Shown here: piece by piece, positions 1 to 11,141 of the stretch
Numbering within the stretch: position 1 is the stretch's first letter
Layout: every line of letters starts with the position of its first letter
NCBI GenBank assembly: GCA_002914805.1
Contig: JXTB01000116.1
Span: 839,054 to 903,053, forward strand
Direction: 5' to 3'
DNA from: Parasponia andersonii
Taxonomy: Eukaryota; Streptophyta; Magnoliopsida; Rosales; Cannabaceae
Length of the DNA stretch: 64,000 nucleotides
Translations under genes and position numbers: made by a program
The notes under the pieces: generated by a model
The model's database searches: none
Seen by the model: only the letters and a program-made list of their open reading frames with translations
What the model was told of the DNA's origin: nothing

Positions 1-30
1 CACTCTTCACCATGCTTTGTGGTTTTGTAG

Positions 31-434
31 AATATGGCATGGGAAGTAACGTGTCAGCCGAGGGAGATGTGTACAGCTTTGGTATCCTCTTGTTAGAGAT
101 GTTTACAGGAAAAAGACCAACGGATAACGATTTTGATGAGACAATGAACTTGAATCAATTGGTGACAATGGCTTTGCCTGAAAGAGTAATGGAGATAGTT
201 GCTCGTGGTCTTATAACAGAAGGAGAACAAGATCAAGAAGCAACATCTAGTAGCAACACGTCACGGCAAACAAGAAGAAGCAAAATACAACATCAATGCG
301 TAATTTCGATGCTCATAATTGGAGTAATGTGCTCTGAGGAATCAACGTCAAAGAGGATGAAGATTAAAGATGCTTTGAAGGAGCTGCTTGCGATTAAAAA
401 CATGCTCCTCAAAGATGGGAAACAGAGGAACTAA
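31..434 (+). CDS. LRR receptor-like kinase gene A, last coding exon (partial)
   Basis: This exon encodes the C-terminal part of a receptor kinase: kinase subdomains VIII-XI from the APE region to the C-tail. A splice acceptor (TTTTGTAG at 23-30) precedes AATATGG, and the same APE-Y-G-M-G junction is split by the intron in genes B and D. Visible motifs are E-Y-G-M-G-S, then DVYSFGILLLEMFTGKRPTD (subdomain IX with its Asp) and the C-terminal helix ending KNMLLKD. Reading is open to TAA at 432-434, so this exon shows no lesion. The LRR ectodomain, membrane segment and kinase N-lobe lie left of the window. The family (LRR-XII, FLS2/EFR/Xa21 type) acts at the plasma membrane in pattern recognition. 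Membership in the cluster rests on close similarity to genes B and D. Whether the whole gene is intact cannot be seen. Confidence 0.85.
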
Positions 435-1442
435 TGCACTCTGTTTCGAAAGGTGATAAATATATAAAGTGTGCCCTTCATCTTAGGTAACCTTTTTATG
501 AATAAACTGATCATAGTTTTGATCATCAATTTTTGTAGGAACAAATACTGAGCCTGAAATCAGTCCGAGAGTTCATTAAAGTGTGATATTATATTAGCTG
601 CAGAAACACGTACTGTCCTCAAAAGTACAATTGCGTGTGCTATGTTTTCACTTCTCGTTACTAGGAGATCTAGCCGGTACATCTTTCTATTGGTCATGGA
701 CTAGTATATACTGACATAATATGTTATTAGTTGTATATAGGTCAATATATTCATGTATTAGTTCCCAAACAAAAAAAAAAAAAAAATACAAAAAACAAAA
801 CAAAGAACAAAAAACCAAAAACAAAATACGTGCTGTTTTCCTTTTTCGAGTGATAGATTCTCTGTTATTTAGTGGCAAGAACATTAGTTACTGAAATATC
901 TATGGAAGTTTAATAAAACTGTATATCAAGCATAGAACACCATTTTTGTTTCTTGAGCTTTTCTTTCTTTTATCTACTTATCTGTCTAATGAAAATGCTA
1001 CCACCATTGGTTGAGAGCTAGCTGGAGGAAATTTGGAAGCGGATGGAGCAGGAAATCAAGAAAATTATGCATGTCAATAAGATCAGAAGTGTGTGCGGAT
1101 AAGGGAAGCGAGTATGGATAATAGTCTTAAAAGTTTAGGGACCAAAATGAGAAATTTTAAGTTCAAAAACGAAAACGAGTATTTCCCAATAATTTATGAA
1201 CCAACAAAGTAAATATTGCACTTATGGTTAATTTTAAAGGAATAAGAAAGACGAGAGTCCAAAGTAAAATCTAACACAGGAATCCAGTCAACGAAAATAA
1301 ACAGAACGACATAACATTTCTTCCTTGAAAATCAAATAGATAACTATAGCAAACAATGCCATTTGTCAACCGAAAAATAAAAAAGAAAAAGAAACACTCA
1401 AAAGGAAGAAGAAGAAAATTTTCACACTAGATAGCAAGCTAA
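435..1442. other. 3' flank of gene A and intergenic DNA
   Basis: No gene is seen. At 525-550 an acceptor-like TTTTTGTAG followed by GAACAAATACTGAGCCTG matches the short 3' exon found after genes B and D. In gene A the preceding reading frame already ends at 434, so here it would be 3' UTR. A long A-rich tract lies at 768-830. The rest is AT-rich and unassigned. Confidence 0.5.
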
Positions 1443-1793
1443 CTACCGGGTGTATTGGATCGTCCGTTGGACACAAATTTGGGCTCGCTTTGACATTTTG
1501 GCAAAATTTGCTAAATGTGCGGGATAATGCAACTCGAATTTCCCACTTTCAAAATTATAGACACCCAAATCGGAAAATCCATGACCTTGAGAAGCTGAAC
1601 TACGTCTAGTAGCAAGGTGGTCATGCGCAAAGTAAATGCAATCAGGCCTACAACTTGGAAACTTGGAAGACTTGACAGAAACTGAGGAATTATCGCCCAA
1701 AAACAAAGAAATATCTGGTGGACTATCTAGCTCAGCCCATCTTGACCGACTACTATATAATTTGTAAATGTCCAGTCTGTTGGGCACACGCAC
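1443..1793 (-). pseudogene. DUF295 / F-box-associated protein, C-terminal fragment
   Basis: A minus-strand reading frame of 116 codons resembles the C-terminal part of plant DUF295 (KIB-type, F-box-associated beta-propeller) proteins. It has the run LFLGDNSSVSV, then a C-x-P-x-C-I-Y-F block, then G-V-Y-N-F-E-S-G-K and a final short aromatic/basic tail. In the family these blocks close the propeller, and the N-terminal F-box would lie upstream (higher coordinates). Here the upstream side runs directly into the LTR-like end of a minus-strand copia remnant near 1795, and no F-box or propeller N-terminus is visible. I infer a gene cut by retrotransposon insertion or rearrangement. The ATG at the 5' end of the open frame is probably fortuitous. 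The family call comes from motif memory, not a search. Confidence 0.6.
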
Positions 1794-1794
1794 C

Positions 1795-2300
1795 TACCAC
1801 AACACTTATAATATAGAAGAAAATAACTTCTATTAATTTAGGAGATATTTATACAACAAAATCTAATATTACACAAGAGGAAAACTAACACGTCCAAAAT
1901 AATACTCACAAAAGTGGACACTACAATACTAATAGATTTACACAAAATCTAAGTAGCTAATACTCACAAGACACCCACTATTCTCGTACACTCGACCCTT
2001 TGATTACCACACTTCGGTAATATAACATTTTCTCACAAGACATTAACAATACGCTCTCAAATTAGAAGTATATAACTTCTCTCCCAAAGTGATGCCTTGC
2101 TTCTTGGCCGTGCAAAACTATGTGGAGCAGCTGCCTATTTATAAGCTTTGAGATGTCATGCATCACTTTATGCACAAAGGAAAGTCTTGGGTTATTTACG
2201 GATGGTACTTGGAAGTGTGCTAGTTGGGAGAAAGTAAGTTGGCAAGTTGATGCAATCTAATTGGCATTTGAGCTTGGGCCAAAAGTGTTGACTTTCGAAT
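1795..2300 (-). repeat. 3' LTR of copia remnant 1 (approximate)
   Basis: This is non-coding DNA between the polypurine tract of the copia remnant and the DUF295 fragment. It carries a minus-strand TATA-like box about 150 bp inside the end next to the pol remnant. No second LTR copy exists in the window, so both edges are estimates, and no target-site duplication was found. Confidence 0.45.
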
Positions 2301-3550
2301 CTCCCCCTCAGTACCGACTTCCACTTTCTCTCTACTCCACATCTCGAGTTGTACTCCAAGTTTTGCAAATTTCCCACAATTGAGTGCTTTGGTGAACAAG
2401 TCTGCCACTTGATCATTTGTTCTGATTTGCCGCATCTCAATCTCTTCTTGCAATATTTTCTCCCTAATGAAGTGGTAATGTATTTCCACATGCTTGGTCT
2501 TCGCATGAAAAAAAATGGATTTTCTGCTAAGCGGACCACTGGCTGATTATCGCAATAAAGTGGTATTGCGTTATCAACTTGCTTGGGTAAATCTCTCATC
2601 AACTATACCAACCACGTGCTTTCTGAGCTGCTATAGTCATTGCTCGATATTCTGCTTAAGTAGTTAATAGCGATACTATTGGTTGTCTCTTGCTACACTA
2701 AGATATTGCTCTAGAGCCAAGTTTGAACACATATCCAGTCGTTGATCGATGCGTGTCATGATCTCCTCCCAGTAGCCAACCAACTTGCATTCACAACCTC
2801 TCTTGTACAAAAGACCAAAGTCAATTGTACCCTTGATGTATCTTAGAATTCGCTGAACTGTCTCTAAATAAGACTTCTTAGGATTCTGCATATATGTACA
2901 GACTCACAACTCTGACTGTATTTGAAATATCAAGTCGAGTCAACATTAAATAGATACGACTACCTACTAGTTGTCGATACATCATCCTATCTTTTAAATC
3001 CTTTTCTTTATGCGTACATAACTTGGCATTTGCTTCCATATGAGTTGAGATAGGCTTGTATTCAAGCATTCCAAATTTCTCTAATAGGTCTTTCACATGT
3101 TTCTATTGACACAAAAATAACCCCTCATTTTTGCGATTTAACGTCTAGCCTAAGAAAGCGCTTGAGCTCTCAAAGCTCCTTCATCTAGAAGAGAACTGAC
3201 AAATTCTCTTTCGTCTGGCTAATTTTTATTTTGTCATCTCTAGTAATGATTAAATCATCAACATACACCAGTACTATAGCCAATTTTCCTTCTCTAGCTT
3301 TTACAAATAAGCTAGAATCTGCATGTACTATTGAGTAGCCACTCTGAAGCAAAAATTTAGCAATTTTATTGTACAATCTCTTTGGTTCTTGCTTTAACCC
3401 ATGGAGCGCCTTTCACAACTTGCACACATGGTCAGGATGAGCTCCACTCTCAAACCTCTTGTCTTTAATCATGTAAATCTCTTGGTCTAATTCTCTAGGA
3501 AGAAACATATTCTTTACATCCATCTGCCATGGGATTACAACAAATTTACC
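1795..3550 (-). mobile_element. Ty1/copia remnant 1 (RT-RNase H plus 3' LTR)
   Basis: Read on the minus strand from 3550 down, broken frames give copia pol pieces in order. They are MDVKNMFL (RT), [13 protein letters not shown] (RT catalytic YVDD, about 3255-3290), the M-x-Y-R-Q-L-V-G-S block (2878-3096), an RYIKGT block (2676-2891) and the terminal RNase H block with Q-V-A-D-L-F-T-K-A-L (about 2390-2450). A purine tract, GAGGGGGAGA on the minus strand, lies near 2300-2312. It is followed by LTR-like DNA with a TATA-type motif (TATAAATAG, about 2137-2145) reaching about 1795. Gag, protease, integrase and the 5' LTR are absent, so the element is 5' truncated near 3550. Several stops and frame changes make it inactive. 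Confidence 0.8.
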
Positions 3551-3559
3551 TTTAAAAGA

Positions 3560-3910
3560 TAGGGGAGAGAGGAGTAAAGACGATGTTTTTGAAGAAAAAC
3601 GTCGTCTAAAAAAAAGTGGGAAAAACGTCGTCTAAAAAAAAGTGGGCAATATTTTGGAGTACTAGAGTACTATAGATGATGGGTTTTGGAAAAACTATCA
3701 TTTATCTCTTATCTTTCTTTCAAAACTATTTCAAGTTACTTGAAAACACGTATTTTTATTGACTATAGACAATAGTTTTTGATAATAATCGACGTCTATT
3801 CTTCGTAAACTTTCTGACAATACATCGCTCCCATCTTAAATGAATAGTAAAACATGCATTTCACTCGAAATTTTGGTCAAAATAGATGACAGGTACGAGG
3901 AACCCATTGT
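3560..3910. repeat. Possible CACTA (En/Spm) subterminal repeat region
   Basis: A block about 25 bp long, ACGTCGTCTAAAAAAAAGTG, occurs twice in tandem (about 3599-3647). It is flanked by variants such as ATAGATGATGGGTTTT (3671 on), ATAGACAATAGTTTTT and GACGTCTATTC. Short direct and inverted 'AGACGAC/GTCGTCT' units next to TTTTT/AAAAA runs are typical of the ends of plant CACTA transposons. No transposase and no clean CACTA terminus are seen, so this is an inference from repeat style. Confidence 0.35.
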
Positions 3911-5340
3911 CTATTCTCTCATCTTTTAGAGCTTGAAATTGAGCTCCTAGTTAACAGTCACCAATTCAGTTTCAGTAGCTTTCTCTTTTCCTCTCTATCC
4001 CATTCTCACAATTTCACATGATTTTCCAATATTTTCCATCATTTAATTCCAATTTTTTGGTTGATTCTCACATTTAGCTTAGTTTTTGGAGGAAATAGAT
4101 TCGGTTGTATTCCTCTATTCTCATTGGTGTGGTTTTTTGTATATAAATTTTTTTATTTCTAATTTATTTGTGCATAATTTTAATTCTTATTGGTTGTATA
4201 TATTTACAAATTTGTGTTTTTGCTCCATAGGTAAGATTTTCTACCTTGAAATCGTTTTGAAACTAATTTAATCTGAGAGCTATATTAATTTTCTACCTTA
4301 ATCTAGGAGCTAGTTTTTGTAAAATTTGATAATTTTCTTTGATAATTGTGAACTATATTATACTTTTGATTGGGCTTGGTAATTTGAAGATTTGATTTTA
4401 TGTGTCTTTTTCTATTTGGTTTGGTCATTTGAAGCTTACACATACTATGTGTTTGATAAAATGTCTAAGAAACTATTAATAGAGTAAACACAATTTTTTA
4501 TAATACTTGACACAAAGTAATGAGACTCAAATTATCAAAATGTCTTAGAATTGTAAAACTTGATATATATATATATATATATGTTAATATTAAAAAGTCA
4601 AAACTTATAGGATAGAGATTCATAGCTAATTGCAATATTTTCTTAAACTTTTAAAGAAAAAGTATACGAGAAATTAGTTAATTTTTCAACTATTCCTTAT
4701 AAATTTGCAAATTATATAGTGACTTGATTGTGTTTGCAAACACATTCTTTTAGGAACCTATATCACATAAATGATACATAAGTATCAAATCATTACAAAC
4801 ACACTTTAATTATACTAAGAATAATGATTAGTTGCTGCCCTTAAACTTTCTATAATTAACTCTATAGATATTCCTAATAATATCAATTTCTCATTTATAA
4901 CAATTCTATCCTATTCCAAAAACCATCAAACTTAGGGGAGTTAATCTACAAGTCATGAGGATCTTAATAATACCAAAATTGTAGTTATAAGGTCTATAGG
5001 TAATTCCTATAAAGCCCCAAAATTTGCTATCACATTTTGCTAAAATTACCCAAAGTTTCAAAATTTTTCACATTCATAGCACTCACTTCAATTAGCTATA
5101 ACTCTCTAGTTATAAATCATTTTTAAATGAATAATATACCGTTGGAAAGCTAATTCGATAAGCTTTCCAATCATACTAGATAAGACCTAATCAGACCAGT
5201 AAAGTCCTTGAAAAGTTAATTAGAATCTCTGTTGCGTTTTTATATCTTAACCTAAAACTTAAAAATTCATAACTTTCTATTAACCAACTACCATTTTGGA
5301 AATCAATCATTAGTATTCTAACTAACAACAAATCTAAAAC
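3911..5340. other. AT-rich intergenic DNA
   Basis: No gene is supported. A (TA)n run lies at about 4563-4582. The stretch 5030-5240 reads like decayed LTR DNA of the kind containing 'agctataact...gttggaaagct', and a related-looking stretch is at 32690-32990. Both could be old gypsy LTR remnants, but this was not demonstrated. Confidence 0.4.
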
Positions 5341-6529
5341 CATTGACAACAAGATTAACTATTTTTTTAAGTAAATATAAGAAAAGAAAAAAAAAATAGA
5401 AAAGCAAAGAAGAATTGAAAATATGAAAAAGAAAAAAAGATGGAGGAAGACAATAGAAACGAACAAAAATATAGTAAAAAAAAATGAAAACGAAAAAAAT
5501 AAAAGAAAAAAAAAAACAAAGAGAAAAGAAGATGGATTAAGACTGAGGAAGAATTGTACATAAAAAATATATAAAAAGGCACAATCATTGGGCCAACAAA
5601 TCATGCATACGTTTGTTGCACTTTTTAAATAGAAGATCGTTTTATTTTTTTAAAATAACAATCTTGTACGGTACAGGTGGCAATTATTTATTCAGACCGT
5701 ATATTTGTAATTTTGTTTTATTTTTATCGTAAGACTCTAAAAAACCCAAAAATATATCCATTCGCTCCCCCAATACCCGTTTACATCACATAATACCCGT
5801 CCCATCAGGGAAAATGGGCTTTAGGCCTAAATTTTTATGGGAAAATTAGACATTATACTGTAATTTGGAAAAAAAATTTTGAAAAGTACGGTGATTTGCA
5901 TTTTTTAGGTGGTATGGTTTTTATTAAAAATATCATTTTTAAAAAGTATTTAGAAAATATTATTTTTAAATAGTAATTAATAAGCGATAAGATAACTTCA
6001 GAAGTTAGTAACTAGTAAGCAAATATATTTAAAAATGGTATATGACTGGTAATCAAGAATCAGTTTTTAAAAACTAGCCACTAATAATCAGCAACTATTT
6101 TAAAAATCGTATTTTTCTAAAAAATATTTAAAAAGTGATGCTTTTCTAATAAAAATCATACGAAAATTAAAAAAAAAAAATCCTAACTTATGTGTTTTTG
6201 TAATTTTTTGAGTTTTTAGCGGTAAAAGTTTGACAAACCCAATTGTCATTCTTAGCATTCGGGAAGAAAAGGATTACTTTAAAATAAAATTTTATTTGCA
6301 TTTTTTTTTCTTTTATGCAAAATAATCTTATTTTGAACAAGAAAAAAAAGTGTCATTTTGCTAATTTCACTTTCTTATCTGGCCATTTTACCCAAACCCT
6401 GGAAAAAGATAATCTTTCCCGAATTAAATATAATTTGATTTCTTGGTGTCAAGGCTCACAATAGAAACGTATGGGAAACGGTATAGTAGAAAAAACAAAA
6501 AGAAAATAAAAAATGATGATCTGTTTTGT
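5341..6529. other. Purine-rich tract and AT-rich intergenic DNA
   Basis: About 5370-5540 is an almost pure A/G strand, and the reading frames opposite it (Phe/Ser/Leu runs) are composition artefacts. From 5880 to 6150 there are degenerate short repeats of the type 'aaaatatcatttttaaa', also seen at 11.4-11.6, 31.2 and 39.6 kb. No gene is seen. Confidence 0.5.
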
Positions 6530-7279
6530 GGAGAGGAGAAAATTATGACAGTGAATTTTATTTACATCGAAGATTATTGCATAAACTGTTTAAGAATCAA
6601 CATCTCAACATCCAAAACCACGTTAGCTTGGTTGATATCTATATCTCTTCTGGTAACTTTACCTTTTTCTAAACGAACTATTTGTCCTAGTACAAAATAT
6701 TGTTCATGTGACGTAATGGGAGAAACAATATAAGTCTAAGGCATAGATGCTAAAACCTCTTACAGACCTTAGTCTTAACTATTTTGGAATCCAAGACTAA
6801 ATTTTTTAGTAGAAAATTTCCAAGCTCAGATAAATAAACCCAATTCTTGATCGTCACTAGATAATCTGTTTAGTATAGGAGCACAGGTCGGGTCAGGCAT
6901 TTTCAGGTCACTGGGCAAATGGAAAGCAGGTCAACACAAGCCGATGGAAATAATTAACGAAAAAAGACCTCCATAATTCAAGACCCTTCGGTTGGAAAAA
7001 GCTAGCTCCCTGATGTGATCGGCTACATAAAATTCAAAGATGTGATTTTCTAATTTCTCTTCTGGGCAATTTGTCCCTATATTGTCAAACACAAGAGTCA
7101 ACTTGGGGGGCAACCATGTTTTCTTTATTCAACTTGACTTGTACAGGTGGTTTCAGCATTTATAAGTGTTTTTATATTGTTTTTTCCCATAATGTCACAT
7201 GAACTCGGCTTCAAAAGAATTATTTGACTAACTTGGCTCCTGCACTGTTTTTCGTAGTCGAAGTTGATCACTAATAAAG
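6530..7279 (+). promoter_or_regulatory. Upstream region of gene B, shared with pseudogene D
   Basis: This segment aligns by eye, with many substitutions, to the DNA before pseudogene D (about 13010-13702). Shared pieces include CCCAATTCTTGATCGTCACT (6839) against CCAATTCTTGATTGTCACTT (13269), and GACCTCCATAATTCA (6966 and 13360). It presumably contains the gene B promoter, but no TATA box was assigned with confidence. Its main value is as evidence that promoter and gene were duplicated together. Confidence 0.6.
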
Positions 7280-10200
7280 ATGAGGGCTTTCAATGTTGCT
7301 GTTCCAACACTATATTTGTGCCTTAAGATCATCACCATTTTAAGTCATCAGAAATTTTTCAACGTGGTAAATATTAGTGCCAGTAGAATAGCCAGAAATG
7401 ATCAGACTGACCGGCTGGCCTTGCTCGCCATCAAAGCTCAGATTACGGAGGATCCTTTCAGGATCACAGGCTCTTGGAATGAATCTCTCCATTTCTGCCA
7501 GTGGCAAGGTGTTTTATGCGGTCACAAGCACCAAAGAGTCACTCATCTGAATTTGCCATCCAAGAGTTTGACAGGCTACGTGTCTCCTGTTATTGGAAAT
7601 CTCAGTTTTCTTCGGTTCATTGATATCTCAAACAATAGTTTCAAAGGAGATCAAGTATTACTTCAAATCAGTAGTAACTTGTTCAGGTTGCAAGAGCTGT
7701 TTTTAACGAACAACTCGTTTGGAGGACAAATACCGCCTAATTTTTCGAATTGCTCTAAACTGAGAATCCTAGACATTGGTGGTAACAATTTCAATGGTAA
7801 TATCCCTTTTCAGCTTGGGTTTTTATCGGAGTTGATAGTACTACACGTTGGGAGAAACCTATTGGAAGGAAGTATTTCACCACACCTTGGGAATTATTCG
7901 TCTCTTCGAGTATTTTCTTTGTCGTCCAACAAGTTGGAAGGGGAGATTCCAACGTCACTAGGCCAATTGAAGAGCTTAACATTCTTCAACATTGGTAACA
8001 ATATGCTCTCAGGTACAGTCCCTGAATCCATCTACAATATTTCTTCCCTTAGTACCTTATGTTTTTTCAATAACCAACTTCAAGGGATCCTTCCACATAA
8101 CGTAGGTATTACCCTTCCTAACATGATAAGGTTTCTAGTATGGGGAAACCAACTTACTGGACCAATCCCAGTATCATTATCAAATGCTTCAAACCTTTTG
8201 GCAATAGATATTTCGAACAACAAATTCTCTGGAGAGGTCCCCTCTATTTTTGGAAATCTCAACAAACTTAATTTTCTGTCTATATTTGATACTGATCTTG
8301 GCTCTGGACCTGAAGCCAATGACCTGAACTTCTTCACCTCTTTGACCAATTGTAGCAATTTGAGAGTACTTGATCTTGGGAATAATAACTTCGGAGGGAA
8401 GTTGCCAAATTCTATAGGTAACCTTTCAGCTCAACTTGAGATTCTACGACTACCAGAAAACCACATTTCAGGAAATATTCCTTCTAGTATAGGAAAGCTT
8501 ATAAGTTTAAGCTCATTGTATATGGATTCGAATGAGCTCAGTGGAACCATCCCCACATCCATTGGGAAACTTCTTAAGTTGCAAGAATTGAACTTTACTC
8601 GAAACGAATTATCTGGAGAAATACCCTCCTCCTTTGGAAATCTTACATTGCTAACCAAGCTCTGGTTGAATGGAAACAATCTTCATGGAAGCATCCCTTC
8701 AAGTCTTGGAAACTGCCAAAAGTTGCTTTTGTTGAACCTCGGTGAAAATTCCCTTAGCGGTACTATTCCTCCTAGCGTAATTGGTTTGTCTTCTTTGTCA
8801 ATATATCTCGATCTGTCTAGGAATCATTTAAATGGTTCTTTGCCTTGGGAAATTGGAAACTTGAAAAGCCTTGCTGCTCTGGATGTTAGTCAAAATGCCT
8901 TGTCCGGCGAAATTCCTGGGAGCCTTGGGGACTGTACTAGTTTACAAGGGATTTATATGGAACATAACAACTTTGAAGGAACCATACCAGAATCTTTGCG
9001 TTCACTGAAGGGAATTGAAGCTGTGGATCTTTCAAACAATAACTTGTCTGGACATATCCCAAAAGACCTTGCTAAACTAGCCTTGCTGTCAAAATTGAAC
9101 TTGTCTTTCAATGATCTCCAGGGTGAGCTCCCAACAGGAGGTGTTTTCGGTAATGTTACTGCAATTTCAGTTGTTGGTAATAAAAAGCTTTGTGGGGGTA
9201 TACCTGAACTACGTTTAGCAGCATGCTTTAAGAAAGAGCTGAACAAACGAAACTTGTCTCGTTTAAGCAAGCTGGTAATCTGGGTAGCCTGCAGCCTACT
9301 TGGAGTCTGTTTGGTGTTGTGTTTTCTGATCATATTCTGGTGCAAGGACAGAAAAAGACCATCAGAATCGTTTCAAAGGAATCCATTCATAAATATTTCA
9401 TATGGGGAGCTTCTGAAAGCAACCAATGGATTCACTGGAGACAATCTGATTGGTGTAGGTAGTTTCGGCTCGGTATATAAAGGAATTCTTGAACCACATC
9501 AAACACATGTGGCAGTGAAGGTCTTCAACCTTGAAAAGAGGGGAGCTTCCAAGAGTTTCATGGTTGAATGTGAAACTCTAAGAAATACTCGACATCGAAA
9601 TCTTGTAAAAATCATAACTGCTTGCTCGAGTGCGGATTACCAAGGTAATGACTTCAAAGCCCTTGTTTATGAACTCATGCCAAATGGAAGTCTTGAAACT
9701 TGGTTGCATCCACTTCCACAAACCCACAATGAAGATAAGAAAAGGTTAACTCTGTCTCAGCGACTGAATATGGTCATCGATGTCGCATATGCTATTGATT
9801 ATCTTCATAGCTATACTGATTCACCAATCATACATTGTGACTTGAAGCCGAGCAACATTCTTCTTGACCAAGACATGACTGCACATGTGGGTGATTTTGG
9901 TTTGTCAAGAATTATTGCTGATCAGATTTCTGAAAATGACACGAGCTCTGTTGGAATAAAAGGAACTATTGGATATGCAGCTCCAGGTAACTCTACTTTT
10001 TTTCATATTAACTCCTTTGAGAGCCATGATTTTGGTTTATGTTGTGATAACATTTGCTTTGTTTTGATGTACTGCAGAATATGGAATGGGAAGCAAGGTC
10101 TCAACCGAGGGAGATATATACAGCTTTGGTATCCTCCTGCTTGAGATATTCACAGGAAAAAGACCGACCGATGGAGAATTCGGAGATGGAGAGAACATAA

Positions 10201-10538
10201 ATATGTTTGTCAAAATGGCTTTGCCTGAAAAAGTGGCAGAGATAGTTGATCCTAATCTTGTTCCAGAAAGAGAAGAAGAGCAAGCATCTAGCAGCAATAG
10301 ATCTGTGCAAGCAGCAAAAAGGAACAAGATACATGAATGCTTAATTTCAATACTTAGGATTGGGGTCATGTGTTCTAATGAATCGCCCAAGGCAAGGATG
10401 AAAATCAATGATGTCCTTAAGGAACAGCTTGCAATTAAAAACATGCTTCTTGAAGATGGACGGTATAAAAAATACAAACTCAATAAAATCTCTCATCTTA
10501 TCTCTACAGTTATGCTTAATCTAGCTACTTTAATATGA
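7280..10538 (+). CDS. LRR receptor-like kinase gene B (non-RD, LRR-XII, FLS2/EFR/Xa21-like), intact
   Basis: The gene is two exons, 7280-9986 and 10078-10538, about 1055 aa. In order there is a hydrophobic N-terminus, an LRRNT_2 domain with F-C-Q-W-Q-G-V-L-C (about residues 74-82), roughly 22 plant-type LRRs (xNxLSGxIP), a C-cap (KLCGG...AAC), a membrane segment (about 664-686) and a kinase. The kinase has P-loop G-V-G-S-F-G-S-V (about 721), VAVKV lysine, HCDLKPSN (about 851), DFG (about 871) and APE split by the intron. Cys replaces Arg in the HRD motif, so it is a non-RD kinase. In this family that goes with immune pattern receptors at the plasma membrane. The start is the first ATG before the signal sequence and is conserved, as ACG, in pseudogene D. 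No lesion is seen. The ligand is unknown. An alternative 3' exon may change the last residues. Confidence 0.93.
9987..10077 (+). other. Intron of gene B
   Basis: The donor is CTCCAG|GTAACT at 9986/9987 and the acceptor is TACTGCAG|AATATGG at 10077/10078. Splicing joins GCT-CCA-G with AA-TAT to read A-P-E-Y-G-M-G, the expected kinase APE motif. Reading through the intron instead would give a truncated 954-aa product without the kinase C-lobe. Pseudogene D has the intron at the same place (21592-21748). Confidence 0.92.
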
Positions 10539-10592
10539 ATTTTACATGCCTGATTGTTCATTATCATTTGCAGGAGCAATTACCGAGCCTGA
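10463..10592 (+). other. Possible second intron and short last exon of gene B
   Basis: A donor-like G|GTATAA at 10463 and an acceptor TTTGCAG at 10567-10573 would remove 111 bp and continue in frame as R-S-N-Y-R-A-stop (TGA 10590-10592). This would replace the unspliced tail that ends at 10538. The same acceptor block is conserved after pseudogene D (22217-22260), and a related block follows gene A (about 540). That conservation favours a real 3' exon. RNA evidence is needed to decide which C-terminus is used. Confidence 0.5.
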
Positions 10593-11141
10593 ACCCTTCA
10601 CCTGGCTTGAAAATATTATCTGTTGTAATGTCTACTACCAGTTGAAGGCCTGCGAGAAACGAGTTTCTGTACTCTAGTGGCTAGCAAGAAAGATTTTCAG
10701 AACTCCTTTTCTCATCATAAGTAATTGAAGTGTGTTCTTTAGATGTCTGATTGTTATGTGGTGTCATCTTGGTTACTGTCCAAACCATAAATGATGCTTA
10801 ATTATGCTGATTTGATAATTGGTACGAGTGTTTTGGCTATTATTTCACATATTCATGCTAGTATATTGGCTTAGGAAAATCAACACACTTATTTCTTTAT
10901 TCTATTTTTTCCTCTAATGGCTTTTTGTTAAATCACCTACTTAGCCAAAAACATAGTTTTGAACTAAATTATACAAAAACAGAAAATAGAGAACACAAGT
11001 ATCTTTTCGGGGTTCGGTCTAGTTGTCTACGTCCAATATGGGACACCAACACCAACTGTTTTATTAATTTCTCTTGCTGCTCTTTCATCATCGTCTAGCC
11101 GAATATAAGATCTATCTGCAGAATTTAGAATAGACGTCTAA
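10593..11141 (+). other. 3' flank of gene B
   Basis: The part 10620-10840 aligns by eye with the 3' flank of pseudogene D at 22270-22500. Shared text includes CTACCAGTTG and GAATCGAG-type variants, TTGAAGTG(T/C)GTTCTTTAGATGT, and a TGATGCTTA...TATGCTGA block. It is likely 3' UTR plus flank carried along in the duplication. No gene is seen in the remainder. Confidence 0.55.

Noticed and set aside
5359..5604. Minus-strand frames rich in Phe, Ser and Leu
   Set aside because: They lie opposite an A/G-only tract; the composition explains the open frame and there is no domain.
7791..9345. Minus-strand frames of 60-130 codons inside gene B
   Set aside because: They are mirror images of the LRR coding strand with no own motifs.
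7280..10144. A 954-aa single-exon product for gene B
   Set aside because: The last part translates the intron; splicing at 9986/10078 restores the kinase APE motif and the C-lobe seen in genes A and D.
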